Below, in pieces: positions 39,033 to 51,160 of a stretch of 61,055 nucleotides of DNA (positions are counted from its first letter, which is position 1; every line of letters starts with the position of its first letter). The notes beneath the pieces are model-generated. The model searched no databases, was not told where the DNA came from, and saw nothing but the letters and a program-made list of their open reading frames with translations. Origin of the DNA: Brachionus koreanus. Lineage: Eukaryota > Rotifera > Eurotatoria > Ploima > Brachionidae. The position numbers and the translations under genes are program-made. Where the stretch lies: positions 2,441,378-2,502,432 of the forward strand of contig PJRA01000263.1 in NCBI GenBank assembly GCA_016987375.1. The letters run 5' to 3'.

Positions 39033-41382
39033 ATAATTCAAATGAATTTATGTCTTGTAAAAATTTAGGTTCTTCAAATAAATTCTGACTTGATTTACTT
39101 AAAAAAACGATATCCCCTTTTTTTTAAGGGAATATTAAAAAAGATTTTCTCTTAATCTTTATTTGTTGTACTAAAGTTTTAAATTAACATAATGTTGAAT
39201 TTTTTTTATTAAAATTTAGTGCAAAAAGTTTGAGCCTTTGGGCGAGTAAGCTCGTGGGCTTACTAAAAAGCTGTTAAGTTACTTTTTGAATTTACTTTTA
39301 TTTTGAATTTAAAAGAAAAAAGCAGAATCCTTAGGACAAATTAAAAAAAAATGTTAGCTATTTATGAACTTTGCTCGTAATGAACTAAAATAAAAAATAA
39401 TAATTCCTGAGGCAACAAAATATTCTAAGACTTTTTTTTTGGAAAGTTATGTCATTTATTAGTTCTGCCTAAACAACTACAACTACTATTAGGTAGTTTG
39501 GCAACAAAACTTACTCGCCTAAATAGATTATTTCTTTAAAAATATTTAAAGTAAAAACAGATAAGAATAATTGCACAAGTTTTTACTCGAATGATGAGTC
39601 TAATTCTTGTTTAATTAGAAAAATAATGTGAACACAGTAGGCTTGACTCTAAAAAGACTTTGAATTAAAAAAAATCCTATCCTATTTTTTCTTAACAAGA
39701 TTATTGTTTATAATAATTGGTCTAAGATAATAAAAATGAGCAATTTAAGCGCAATGGGGTAATTTAAGATCCTCGAAAATATTTGATTACTCTAGAAAAA
39801 AATATATTTTTTCTCTTAAGAAAAAAAAAAGAACTGAAAGACTGAATTAAAACAGGTTCGAGTTCTTGATTATTCTACTATAAAAAAAAATATTTTAAAA
39901 AATGGGTTTGATTTTATATAGAGAAGTTTTCAATAAATTTTAAAGTTTAAACGAAAGAATACATTTTCAATTTAAATAAAGAGTTCAGATTAAATTAAGT
40001 TGACACCAAATCACCAACACAATAGAAAATTGTTTTTTTTATTTTTCTCTCGAATCGCTAGATTCTAGAATTAATTTCAATGTTCAATAATCAAATTCAG
40101 CCTCCAAGTCTGTAATTATAGCTAAAGTAAAAGACAAAGAGAGTCACTTTTACTTGGACTGCAAAGTCAGCTTTAAATGCTAGAAAGCGTTTTAAAGAAT
40201 TAAACAAATTTCAATACTTTAGTGCAGGTCGAACGTTTTGACTGACAAAAAAATCAGTTTAAAATAACATCTAGAAGTGTTAGAATTTAATGAACAAACA
40301 TCTCTCAGGCCTTTCATTAACTTTTCTCTAAATAATCAAAGAGAAGATCAGATATATGGGCAGCCAACTATTATTGGTATGTAAATGTGTAACTACTTTT
40401 AATTAAATGGTGTTTACAACTTATGGCTTCATTAAAGGTGGAAGACTCAGTTATTTCGTTTACACAGCTCTAAAATAAAGAAAATATTTCAAAGATTTTA
40501 AAAATAGAAGAATTATAACTACAACCAGCTGAAGCAAAATATTTTTATTTGATTCTTTTTTTATTTTAAATCGGGCATTTAATCAATGTAAGTCTGCTAA
40601 GAAATTTATTTAATTGTAGATTAAGTACTAAAAATAGGCATAAACAAAAAATTTTCTCAAATTATTCCAATTAAAAGCGGCGTCAAGTATGATATAACGA
40701 GCCAACAAAAACTTAGGACTATTGTAATTTTCGGTCTATTTAGGACAGAAATTAAAATTTTTAATATAAAAAAATTTAAAAGCATTTTATAGAGGATTAT
40801 CAGAAAACGAGAGGACTAATAAACAATTAATTTATTGAAGCCTTTTTTTGTGTTGAACTACTCTGAAGTTCAGGTTTATTTTTCTTTTGAAAAAAAAATT
40901 TAATTCAAAAAATTTTATTTTAAATTCAATTAATGTCGTTTGGGTTACATTAATAATCTATTTTGAAAATTTTTTCATTAAACATTTGATTACCTAGTCT
41001 CTAAATAGCACTAGAAAGAATAATAGTTACTATTTACCTTTTTGTTTTGTTTAAAGCATCATGAAATATGACATTAATAATGTTATCAATTGACAACTCA
41101 TTGCGTACCAGTCGTATTAATAAAACATGAAATTCTACTAAAATCTGTTACTAATACATACTTTCGTATATTTATACAAACCTTTTAAAGTAATTAAAGC
41201 CTCTTGGATTCAGGGTTACGTAATTCCTATTTGTTGCGTTTGATAAAAAGCGAACTCTATTTGTGGAAAGAAATTTTTACTCAAACATTTTATAAAAATT
41301 TAAAAAAAAAATTATAAAAATCACCTACAATTGTGTCATACAGTTTTAAAATAAAAATTGGTATTTAAAGATTGATTACAGA
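39033..41382. other. Non-coding region between two unrecognised coding blocks
   Basis: No credible ORF. It is either intergenic DNA or a long intron joining the 38.5 and 41.4 kb blocks. Confidence 0.5.
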
Positions 41383-42384
41383 ATGATATGTAGTGGACGA
41401 CAAGTTGAGGTTGAAAGTTACGAACTGTCGACCAAATCCGGTCTCATATCAAAATGTATGTACTTAAATGGCCTGCTCGCTGAGGCCAAAATGAACGAGT
41501 CTCTGTTGGACTGTGACCCGGTATTCACCAAAAACGGTAAAGGAATTTTGGTCTTTTTAAACAAAAAAGGTATTTTTGATCAGTCAATTTTGCTTTGATT
41601 ATTACAATTTTGTTTCAGACGCTGAAGATTTTACGCGTTTCCATAGCAGAAAATTTTCAGTCTCTTTTTCTAACAATAGCGAACAAGAAAAAATGAAGAA
41701 CTCGAAAAAAAATGTCACATTCGGTGAAAACGACACCAGAGCTCTCTACAACCAATCGCAAAACACATTAAATTCAACAAGCACTTCCAGTTTAAATGCC
41801 CGCACTGCAAATGCCAATCCAAGTGATATTCTAATTTCAACAAACAGTTCCAAAAAAAACAAAACTGAAGGATACGAAATTTTGGTTTGTTCATTTATTA
41901 ATTTCAAACATTTTAGAATCAAAAATTATTTTCAAATTAATTATTATTTAGATATTTTAATATTGAATTAAGATCAAAATATTAAGATGTGATTTTTAAA
42001 TAGAGAATTGATTTAAAAAATTAAATTAAATTTAATTAAAATACAAAATAAGAACTTGAATTATTTATACGAGTTGTTTTGATTAGGGTTTGTGGACAAA
42101 TTTTTTTAGGGTTTTGCTAATTAAAGGCTGATATAATTAATAATGAAAATATATTTTTGTAAATGAATTCTTTGAAAAAACGAGCAAACTTTTGAATACA
42201 ATTTTTTAATTTTTAGACTATTAAAGCAAAACTTAAACAAAGAGTCGGACAAAACAGATCAAAACAAGTTACCTTAAATGATATAGATTCAATAATGCGA
42301 AATGTGGTGACCATTATACAAGACGAATTTATGAAAAGATTTCCATCAGGCCCCTCTGCCAACATTACTGAAGGCAGAAACTGA
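41383..42384 (+). CDS. Unrecognised three-exon protein
   Basis: Exons 41383-41569, 41619-41884 and 42217-42384 join in one frame to give about 206 aa. The first exon reads VEVESYELSTKSGLISKC and CDPVFTKNGKGILVFLNKK. The second begins DAEDFTRFHSRKFSVSFS and then becomes Ser/Asn/Thr-rich. The last exon is helical and charged (KAKLKQRVGQNRSKQVTL, MRNVVTIIQDEFMKRFP) and ends NITEGRN. Donor and acceptor sites are good at both introns and base composition is clearly coding. I do not recognise the family. The real start may lie upstream, since the frame stays open to an acceptor-like AAAG at about 41368. Confidence 0.65.
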
Positions 42385-43257
42385 ACATGCAACATGACAT
42401 GCTTTCTTTCAATTCAAAGAAGAAATTTATATTTTTCTTTTAACAATGCGTGAAATTTTTATAAATATTCCAAATTTTTTTTTGTTAGACTAGTCTTGAT
42501 GTTTTAATAAGAAAATGTTAAAAAAAAAGAAACAATAATCAGCTTAGTGCTAGACTTATGTGAAATTTTAAAAAAGAGAATCTAAATATTAAAAGATCTA
42601 CAATGATCAATAATTAAAAACAGTAACGAAAAAGAGAAAATAATCTCTTTTTCTCGGCATTCATGAAGGATAACGAGAAAACGTTGACCCAAAGATGTTT
42701 TATTGAACATATTTGAGAAGACAATAACTCAATCGTATAATTACAAAATTAATGCTTCATTTAAAAAATCAGTTTAAATAATGAAATTTTGATTGCTAGA
42801 TAGAATTTGTAAAGAACCCATAATTTTTTTTTTGCTTTAATGTACGCTTTCTTTAATAACATTAAATTTATTTATTAATTTATTTATTTTTTTATATTAA
42901 CCAATTTTTTTTATAATATTATTATAATGAATTATAACTATTAAACCATGTCATTAATAGGTCCAAAACGCATTTTATATTCTAAAAAGATAATAATGGC
43001 ATTTTAATTTGGTTTTATCCAAGCGCCAGTTTTTTATTTTATATTTTTAATTATTAAATTTTTTTCTGGCTTTTCGGAAATATTTTTAAAGTGTAAATAA
43101 ATAAATTTTTTTAAAAATTTTTTTTATTTTATTTTCAATTTTTAAAAATAGATTTCAACTGAGAATTTTTTTATAAGTTGAATATCTTTTTCGAGTTTAT
43201 TTATAGACTGCATTTTATTTTTATTAATAAAAATATATTTTAAAACATAAATAAAAA
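42385..43257. other. AT-rich intergenic stretch
   Basis: Contains long T- and A-rich runs around 42880-43130. No feature recognised. Confidence 0.5.
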
Positions 43258-43956
43258 ATGGAGTCTTCAAATATTTCAAAAAAAACAAATCCAATCTTTA
43301 ATATGAAACCTTTTTCTGAATTGACCAAAAAACAAGCTTTTATTAAAGTAGAACCAAAGTCAAGAAGATCTCCGATTGAAGATGTAGTACGACATGCACA
43401 TGAAGAACAAGATCGTACGTATGCGAACGCATTAAAATTGGGCGAATTTTCTCATGAAGAATCTTCACAAAAACACAAACAGCATCACGAGTCAAAAGAA
43501 AAAATTTTAGAAAAAGCACATATGAAAATTGATAAAAACGCAGAAAAAAGTGTTCCGGCTATTACAGAAAAAAGAAATGATTCTTTTGATAAAGACTTTG
43601 AGAAAAATATTGAAAAGGATTTGCCAACTATGGAAAATGAGAGGGAGTCGATAGTTGAGGACGAATGCAAATGGGAAATAGAGCACGGCATGGTTCCTAA
43701 AAGGGAAAAAAAGCCCGATTTGTTTGATTTACACGAAGTTATTAACTATATAGATCAACATCGTTACGTACTTGAACATGGTCTAAGCGAGGCTGATAAG
43801 AAAAGACTTAAAATTGTAATGGAAGCAACAAAAGATTTTAAATCGATTTGTGAAGAAACTATTCATCATTTTCGTGATGATCTAATTGATTTCTACCAAA
43901 AAACAAAAAAGAAATTTGCTGATGCTATGAATGAAATAACCGATCAAGCAGAATAA
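43258..43956 (+). CDS. Unrecognised highly charged protein
   Basis: A single exon of 232 aa beginning MESSNISKKTNPIFNMKP. It is very rich in Lys, Glu, His and Asp. The middle (KLGEFSHEESSQKHKQHH, KILEKAHMKIDKNAEK) looks like an extended hydrophilic helix or disordered region. The C-terminal ~80 residues look more folded and helical (LFDLHEVINYIDQHRYVL, EETIHHFRDDLIDFYQKT). No membrane segment or signal peptide is evident. No family recognised; the composition recalls stress-type hydrophilic proteins, but no diagnostic repeat is present. Coding is supported by codon-like composition against a very AT-rich background. Confidence 0.7.
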   Translation: MESSNISKKTNPIFNMKPFSELTKKQAFIKVEPKSRRSPIEDVVRHAHEEQDRTYANALKLGEFSHEESSQKHKQHHESKEKILEKAHMKIDKNAEKSVPAITEKRNDSFDKDFEKNIEKDLPTMENERESIVEDECKWEIEHGMVPKREKKPDLFDLHEVINYIDQHRYVLEHGLSEADKKRLKIVMEATKDFKSICEETIHHFRDDLIDFYQKTKKKFADAMNEITDQAE

Positions 43957-45017
43957 CTCTAAAACTGTGTTGTCAATTAATTCTATTTTTTTTTATTAAT
44001 TTATACTTAATAAATGAAGCAAAAAATTAATTAATTAATTGGGATCTATAAGTTTTGAAATTATTTATTATTGAAAGTAACCACGTAAAAGATGAAAAAG
44101 GGAAAAAGGAATTAACTTGAAAAAAGCTATAAAAACTCCTTGTAATATTGTATTTTATAATAAAGTAGTTAATGTTACCATTCTTATTTTAACTATTTGA
44201 TTTAAAAAGAAAAATCATATTTTCTTTTTAGACTTAATTCTTATTTTTAATCATTTTGTTGGAGTAAGTGGGTACTAAAATATTTTAAATTAAGTAATGC
44301 GTCTCTTTTTTGAGTTCTATATTAATGACTTTAAATTAGTAACAATTTAAATAATTATTAGCTTTCATTCAAAAAAAAGAGGTCAATTTGATAGACTTTT
44401 GAATTTTAAGCGACTAATCTCATGTTTTTTAAAGTTCTAATAAACAGTTTTTGGAAGATTAATGCAATTGATTATGATTTATGTTTAGTGAAAAGTAAGG
44501 TTCGCGCGTAGCAAAACGACAGCACTATCTTAATCGACAATTTTCGATGGCATATTCGTAATTTACGCAAATGAAAACCTATGAATACTTGTTTCTTTAG
44601 GGGGGGGAAAAAAAAATTTGACTAGAGGCTCTTGAAGTTTGATAGTTTTTGAAAACAGTTGTTTAGGTTTTTGAAATTTTTGAGATGAGTTTTCATTCAA
44701 AAAGTACTATATCTATATACATTTTTAAGAGCGCAAAATTCACTATTAAATGATATATTTTTCAAGTATTTTAAGTGGAATTAAGTTGCACTTTAAATCA
44801 AAAAAAAACATTTTTTTGTGCTTTTTTCCAGTTTTTTTTATTCTGGTCGGAGGATTGACACAAGAATCTAACTTTTTTATCTAAATTATAAAAGTAGACA
44901 AAATTCTGAACAAATCTCAGGTTTCACTTTTTTTATTTAAAGCTTAATTAATCCAAAAAAAAAGTCAAAATATAGTTCAATTTCTAAAAAAAATCATTAA
45001 AATTTAATTTTCATCTT
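43957..45017. other. Intergenic stretch with short G-run
   Basis: No gene. A run of eight G followed by A's at about 44601-44616 and a slightly GC-richer patch at 44500-44580 stand out. They could be remnants of the neighbouring transposon. Confidence 0.45.
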
Positions 45018-45410
45018 TTATATTAATAAACTATTAGAAATTCTTAGATGCTCTTGTGTTTTAGCATTAGATTTGCCAGAGAAGTATGTTTTAAGAATTT
45101 GGCCGTAGCTCAATCCATTTTTATAAGCTTTCAAACAACGCCAAAATCTCTTGATCAGTTTGTTATTTATTTCCTTTCCAACAAATTCTTTTCTAGAACT
45201 CTCTAATAATCTTTTCATTGAATCAAACGTCTGATTTGTTGACCTTCTAATGAATTGCTTTTGATAGCACCATAATCCTTCTATTGGATTCAACTCACAA
45301 TGGTACTTCGGAAGGAAAATTACTTTGATGCCGTATTTTGTTCCAAGAATTTCGAGTTTATTTGTTTGTTTAAATGCTGGATGATCGACCAAAATTTTTT
45401 TTAATATCAA
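45018..45410 (-). mobile_element. DDE transposase C-terminal remnant
   Basis: The minus-strand ORF reads KIFLPKYHCELNPIEGLWC, where the family signature is HCELNPIE with the final catalytic Glu. It is followed by IRRSTNQTFDSMKRLLES and IKRFWRCLKAYKNGL. This is the C-terminal half of a DDE endonuclease of the IS630/Tc1-like superfamily type widely found in invertebrate, algal and fungal genomes. The N-terminal half is absent or decayed upstream (up to about 45870). The fragment is non-functional. Confidence 0.75.
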
Positions 45411-45542
45411 TTTTTTTTAAATATTTTTGTCATTTTTTTTAATATCAAAAGTGGCCGTTTTTATTGGCCGCCGCTATTCTTGTTAACCGTTAACCATTAA
45501 TTTCAAATCAATTTTTTGAAGGATATCTTTAAAAAAAGCAAG

Positions 45543-45582
45543 AGAAAGGCAAGAGTTCTTCGAATTTAACTCTTGCCTTTCT
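45543..45582. repeat. 15-bp perfect inverted repeat
   Basis: Arms AGAAAGGCAAGAGTT (45543-45557) and its exact reverse complement (45568-45582) around a 10-nt loop. It lies just upstream of the DDE transposase remnant and may belong to it. Confidence 0.8.
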
Positions 45583-46159
45583 TTTAACTTTCAAAGCTAC
45601 CATTTTCTCGTGAAACTTTCTAATTAAGTTAATAAAATTGTTTCTTTTTTTAAAATTAAATCTAGTACATTAACAATAGTGCTTCGTTTTAAGTAATTTG
45701 AATGCAGTATATTCAAATTTTTCACTTCAACCATTGACGAGGGTAGACTTTTTTAAAACTTGTTTACCCTATTTGAGAAAATCTGTTCTCACTTAGAGAA
45801 GCATAAAAATCATTAATTTGTTGTGGTCTCGTTCTTTTCTTGCGACGGCGTGTAGATGATGCTTATCCTTTCAGTTTAATTATGTTCCTGCTTGTGATAT
45901 AAAATTTCTTCTAACTTTTTTGATTTTGATAATTTCAATTCATCTTGAGCTAGACAAAAACTCAAATTTAATTGTTATTTTTTATTTTATCTTTAAAGTT
46001 TTTTAATTCCTCTAAAAAAAATTCTTTATAATTCTGGCAAAATTCACCTGTCTATTTGAGAAATCAAAGTGATGGACTTAACTTAGTGGCAAAAAATTGC
46101 ACAGTTTTTATATTAAGTAATTTCATAGTGAATCAAAGCTTCCTATCTTATCTTAAAAA

Positions 46160-46672
46160 ATTAGTATTTTTAGATTTCTCGAATGCGTTTGATCGCGTTT
46201 CGCATAATCTACTAAAGATCAAGTTAAAGAGCTGATAAGCTTTTGGCTTGATGGATTTACTGATAAGCTTTTGGCGTGGCTCAAAAATTTCCTACAAGAT
46301 AGAAAACAGAGAGCAGTAATGACCCAGTATATTCTGATTGGGTTGATGTGCTAAGTGGGGTTCCACAAGGTTCAGTACTTGGTCCGTTACTATTCCTGAT
46401 CTTCATAAATGATTTACCAGAGCTAGTATGTCACTTTTGCAAGTTGTTTGTGGATGACAGCAAATTGATTAGCGTCATTAGAAATACATATGATTAAATG
46501 CTAATTCAAGATGACATTGACAAGATGGTTGAGTGGTCGAATGTGAAGCAAGACGAAACTTTCTATCAAACCGAGTAGTGAACAAATGGAATGTGCTGCC
46601 AACGTCGGTTGTCTCAGCAAGTTCGACCAGCCAGTTTAAAAACAGACTGGACAATGACGGTAGAAACAAAAA
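46160..46672 (+). mobile_element. LINE reverse transcriptase fragment with internal deletion
   Basis: The plus strand reads [36 protein letters not shown] and the catalytic box as FVDDSKLI. It then jumps within about 90 nt to the C-terminal FLSNRVVNKWNVLP and STSQFKNRLDNDG. The intervening segment is deleted. Stops, a frameshift and a 28-bp tandem duplication (TGATAAGCTTTTGGC at 46233 and 46261) show decay. CR1/Jockey-like, same broad type as 3072-3785. Confidence 0.85.
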
Positions 46673-46679
46673 AAAAGAA

Positions 46680-47337
46680 AAGTCTAAATAAATCTAATTG
46701 TGCAATAATTATTATAAAAGAAAAGGCAAATAGTTTTAAAGGCTAATTAATATAGATGCTGGGTCGCGAGGACAAATTATTGAATAATTTGAAATGATCA
46801 TATAAATTTGAGTCATTGTTAGCTTTGTTTTTTGTTGTGGGCAAATCAAAAATAAAATTTTCAACTTAAAAAAATTGATTTAAATTTTTTTTATGTATCA
46901 TCCCTAAAGGTATCTAATTTATTTTCTAGTATTCAAAAAATGCACATGGTTAAAAACATATTAAAAATGCAGACGATTCCGAAAAGTTTTTCTAATGCAT
47001 TCACTTTAAAATAATTTTTATCAAACACACTCTATTGCAATATTTCAAATAAAATATATTATATAACTGGCATGCAAATTCTTTAAGTTTCTAGCAAATT
47101 TCTAGCAAAATATTGCAGCATTATATACTTGGTTGTAAAAAAAATTTAAAATTAAAAAGTTTTATTTTGAAACATTTCATCAGACCCATATTATTAAGTC
47201 GTTTGTAGAAATTAGATATATGTAAATAATTTTAGTTAAATCTAGTAAAGTAAAAATTTAGAATTAAAAAATAAGACATCCAGAAATTTCCAATTCATAA
47301 GTAAAAAAAAAAATTTATTTTAGATACTTCGCAAAAA
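46680..47337. other. 5' flank of HSPA9
   Basis: AT-rich, no gene. The last part ends in a T-rich tract and TTTTAG about 15 nt before the HSPA9 ATG, which resembles a splice acceptor, so a 5'-UTR intron or trans-splice site is possible. Confidence 0.4.
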
Positions 47338-49372
47338 ATGCTTCGACTAGGCCGAAAAATTGTGTCTCCATTTGGTAGACTAGCCACACAATCAAAATTC
47401 CAAATTAGAAATAAATCTGATGAAAAAGTAAGAGGACATGTGATAGGTATTGATTTGGGAACGACCAACTCATGTGTAGCTGTAATGGAAGGAGCTACAC
47501 CTAGAGTATTGGAAAATGCCGAGGGTCTTCGAACAACTCCATCCGTTGTCGCATTCTCTAAAGATGGCGAAAGATTGGTCGGCACACCAGCCAAACGTCA
47601 AGCTGTAACTAACCCAGAAAATACTTTTTATGCTACCAAGCGTTTAATTGGTCGCCGTTACGAAGATCCAGAAGTTAAAAAAGAAATGCAAAGTGTTGCA
47701 TTCAAGATAGTTAAAGCTTCGAATGGAGATGCTTGGGTTGAATCAATGGGCAAAATGTACTCACCATCTCAAATTGGCGCATTTGTATTGACAAAAATGA
47801 AAGAAACAGCCGAATCATACTTAAATACATCAGTCAAAAATGCAGTCATTACTGTACCCGCATATTTCAATGATTCGCAACGTCAAGCTACCAAAGATGC
47901 TGGTCAGATTGCTGGCTTGAACGTTTTGCGTGTAATAAATGAGCCTACAGCTGCTGCTTTGGCCTATGGTTTGGATAATAAAAAAGATTTGGTTGTGGCT
48001 GTTTATGATTTAGGTGGCGGTACTTTTGATATTTCTATTCTTGAGATGCAAGCTGGTGTCTTTGAGGTTAGATCGACAAACGGTGATACTTTCTTGGGTG
48101 GTGAAGACTTCGACAATGCTATATTGAAGCATTTAGTTGCTGAATTCAAAAAGCAAACTAGTTGTGATGTCAGCAAAGATCCACAAGCTATGCAAAGATT
48201 GCGCGAAGCTGCAGAAAAAGCCAAATGTGAGCTGTCTTCGAGCTTACAGACCGACATTAACTTGCCCTATTTGACCGTGGATGCTAGCGGTCCAAAACAC
48301 ATGAATTACAAATTGACTCGATCTCAATTGGAAGCCATTGTCGGACCATACATCAAACGTACAGTTGAGCCATGCATGAAGGCCATGAAGGATGCCAAAG
48401 TGAAATCTAATGACATAAATGAAATTCTTTTGGTCGGTGGTATGACTAGAATGCCTAAGGTACAACAGACTGTACAGGAAGTTTTCGGTAAAGCAGCTAG
48501 CAAATCGGTAAACCCAGACGAGGCCGTTGCTATGGGTGCTGCCATTCAAGGAGCTGTTTTGGCTGGAAATGTTTCAGATGTCTTGTTGCTTGATGTGACT
48601 CCATTGTCTTTGGGTATCGAAACATTGGGCGGTGTGTTCACTAAATTGATTAGTAGAAACACAACTATTCCGACTAGAAAAGGTCAAATTTTTTCGACAG
48701 CTGCCGATGGACAAACTCAAGTACAAATTAGTGTATTCCAAGGAGAGCGTGAAATGGCCAAAGATAACAAGATGTTGGGTCAGTTCACTCTAATGGGTAT
48801 CATGCCTGCTCCAAGAGGTGTACCCAAAATCGAGGTCACATTTGATATTGATGCCAACGGCATTGTTAATGTATCTGCCAAAGATCAAGCTACAGGCAAA
48901 GAACAACAAATTGCAATCCAATCCAGCGGTGGCTTGAGCAAAGACGATATTGAAAATATGGTCAAGGAATCAGAAAAATATGCCGAAAAAGATAAAAAGA
49001 GACGTGAATTGATTGAGGAAATAAACAAAGGAGAATCCATTTTGCACGATACTGAATCAAAAATGGAAGAATTCAAAGATCAATTACCACAAGACGAATA
49101 CGAAAAACTCAAAGACGGTATTGCTAAAATAAGAGAAAAATTGAACGCAATTGACAAAGAAAATGATACTATTGAATCAATTAAGCCGATGATTGATGAA
49201 TTCCAAAAAGATTCTCTTAAATTATTTGAAATGGCTTACAAGAAAGTAATTAGCTAAGTTAAAGATATTTTTTAAAAGATCATAAACATTTTTATTTAAG
49301 ATGCAATCGGCTCGTGAATCAGGTCAATCATCAGAACAACAAGAAGAGAAAAAAGACGAAACAAAACAATAA
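47338..49372 (+). CDS. HSPA9: Mitochondrial HSP70 (mortalin/GRP75)
   Basis: The matrix HSP70 that drives protein import and folding and supports iron-sulfur cluster assembly. Exons are 47338-49245 and 49301-49372, giving 659 aa. The N-terminus is a basic presequence ([18 protein letters not shown]). The ATPase domain starts GIDLGTTNS at about residue 37 and includes [10 protein letters not shown] and [13 protein letters not shown]. The substrate-binding domain has [14 protein letters not shown], and the helical lid ends [10 protein letters not shown] 55-nt intron then joins to [18 protein letters not shown], the usual hydrophilic mortalin tail. Ignoring this intron gives a false C-terminus (VIS-stop). 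Apart from that intron the coding region is uninterrupted. Confidence 0.97.
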
Positions 49373-49974
49373 ATATCTTGAATTTTTAAGATACTAATAC
49401 ACCCGATTTATTTTTAAATATTTAGTTTAAAATAGTCTTCTTTTTTTTTTTAATTTAATTGTTACTGTTCTGTTAATAAAATTGATGGCCAAGTTTTTTT
49501 TCAAATAAAACGATTAAGAAAATAAAAGATTCTTGATGTTTTGATATTAATTTTTTTCAAACTATAGAAAATATAAAAAATAATATTTTAAAATAAGTTA
49601 ATCAGTTATTTAATTAAGTTATTTTACTAATCACATAGAGTAAAAAAACTTTTATTAATGTGACTAGTCTAATTGAAAAATTGTCATTCGTTATTAGATA
49701 TTATATTTGTTATAAAATTGTTGATAAGAGTTTATCTAATTAGCGCCAAGTAGTAAACAAATAGAATATAAATAAGAATAAGAAAAAGCTAAAGAAAAAA
49801 AGGAGATAGTGCAACTTGTGCTAGTTTAATAAAGAAAATTCAAGGAATCTATCTTTTATTCAATCATATTTTGTATTAACCAATGTCAACCAAACGTGGA
49901 AGACCAACCACCCGGCAACAAAAGTTACTTAGTTGGTTGAAAATATTTCATTTTCTCTCTGTAAATAGTTCTAT
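49373..49974. other. 3' flank of HSPA9
   Basis: Mostly non-coding. A 43-codon ORF starting at 49883 (MSTKRGRPTTRQQKLL) contains an AT-hook-like RGRP core, but it overlaps the next LINE remnant and I do not regard it as a supported gene. Confidence 0.4.
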
Positions 49975-50212
49975 TGTGAGATCAGAGATCATATTTTCTT
50001 TTCACAGTATTTAGACAAAGGTCATTTACAAGATTTACAATTTCTAGTTTGTTAACAATTTTAAACATCTGAATGAGGTCACCTCTCTGCCTTCTTATTT
50101 GAAGGTAAGTAAGATTCATTTTATTCAATCTATCAATATAACTTAATTTTCTCAGGTCCGGTGCCAACCTTTTCCAATTCGTTTATATCTTTTACACAGT
50201 AAGGATGCCAAG
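49975..50212 (-). mobile_element. LINE reverse transcriptase C-terminal remnant
   Basis: Minus strand reads HPYCVKDINELEKV, then after a frame change APDLRKLSYIDRLNKMNL and RRQRGDLIQMFKIVNKLE. These are the C-terminal motifs shared with the other LINE fragments in the window. Dead. Confidence 0.75.
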
Positions 50213-50369
50213 AGCTATAAAATATATTTTTTTTTAATTTATTGATTTTATTAAATTTTCATAATTAATTAAAAAAATTTGATATAATTTTGTGGAGCGT
50301 ATGGTCATTTTATTTCTTTGTTACTATTTTAATTTTTGGACGGTCAACTATTAAGCCCTAAGTACGACA

Positions 50370-50554
50370 AGATGAAAATAATTTTACATTTTTACATTTT
50401 CATATTTTTTGATTTTTAGTAAAGTATTTAAGAAATTTTTAAATTTTTATTTTTGTTTACCAAATAATTAGAGAGTGTTTTTTTAATTTTCTGAAAAATT
50501 GCACAAAAAATCAAAAAATATGAAAATCTAAAAATGTAAAATTATTTTCATTTT
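50370..50554. repeat. Long AT-rich inverted repeat (~48-bp arms)
   Basis: Arms about 50370-50417 and 50506-50554 are reverse complements with about two mismatches (left arm includes GAAAATAATTTTACATTTTT). The spacer is about 88 nt. It abuts a tRNA-like block at 50572-50646. Possibly a MITE or the non-tRNA part of a SINE. Confidence 0.75.
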
Positions 50555-50571
50555 GCCCTATGTACTTGAAG

Positions 50572-50646
50572 CTGGAACTGAGTGGGGATTTGAACGCCTG
50601 ACTTCCTGATTGTTTTCGGGTGTTCGGACCACTTCACCACAGGACC
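50572..50646 (-). mobile_element. tRNA-like sequence (pseudo-tRNA or SINE head)
   Basis: Minus strand begins GGTCCTGTGGTGAAGTGG, with an A-box-like TGGTGAAGTGG, and has a B-box-like GCGTTCAAATCCCC at the expected distance. The T-stem has mismatches and the acceptor ends do not pair well, so it is not a working tRNA. Confidence 0.5.
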
Positions 50647-50779
50647 AACTAAACCAATTTATGGTTAACAAATTTTTATCTAATCAGATATTGCTTAACG
50701 CTTATGTATAATTAAAAACCTCAATTATCACTTTTTGAAATGATTCTAGTTGTTTTTTACATTATCCAACAACATCGTG

Positions 50780-51160
50780 TATATTTACTACTAATACATT
50801 CCCATATTGTTCGACGAAACTTCGACCATCTCGTAAAGTTGGTATTACAAATCTTTGGTTGTATTTTACTTTTTATAATGTTTTGACTAAAACTCTTGAT
50901 TGCCTTTTGAACATCTCAAACATGGACTCATCAATAAAAATTACCATTCCACAATGTTCAGTTGTCCATTCTATTTATTTGATGTGACACAGTCAGTAAA
51001 TTTTTTTTCAGAGCTATGTAAATTCTTGTTTTTTTAAAAATTATAAATCACCTTATTGTTTCTCTACTTACCTTAACATTTTTAAACTAAGAGCTAAACT
51101 TAGAAGTTATTTTTCTATTTACTCTTATAAACTTTTTTCGTCGCAAAAAGTGAGCTTTCT
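50780..51160 (-). mobile_element. Tc1-like transposase remnant
   Basis: Minus strand reads WTTEHCGMVIFIDESMFEMF followed by RQSRVLVKTL and PTLRDGRSFVEQYGNVL. This matches the region around the first catalytic Asp (FxDES) of Tc1 transposases. Upstream pieces such as KVSRETIR resemble the helix-turn-helix. Stops and frameshifts are frequent. It is a different family from the DDE remnant at 45018. Confidence 0.65.

Noticed and set aside
48003..48549. Antisense ORFs over HSPA9
   Set aside because: Shadows of a highly conserved coding sequence on the opposite strand.
49883..50014. 43-codon ORF with an AT-hook-like RGRP core
   Set aside because: A very short ORF overlapping a LINE remnant on the other strand; one RGRP core is not enough evidence.
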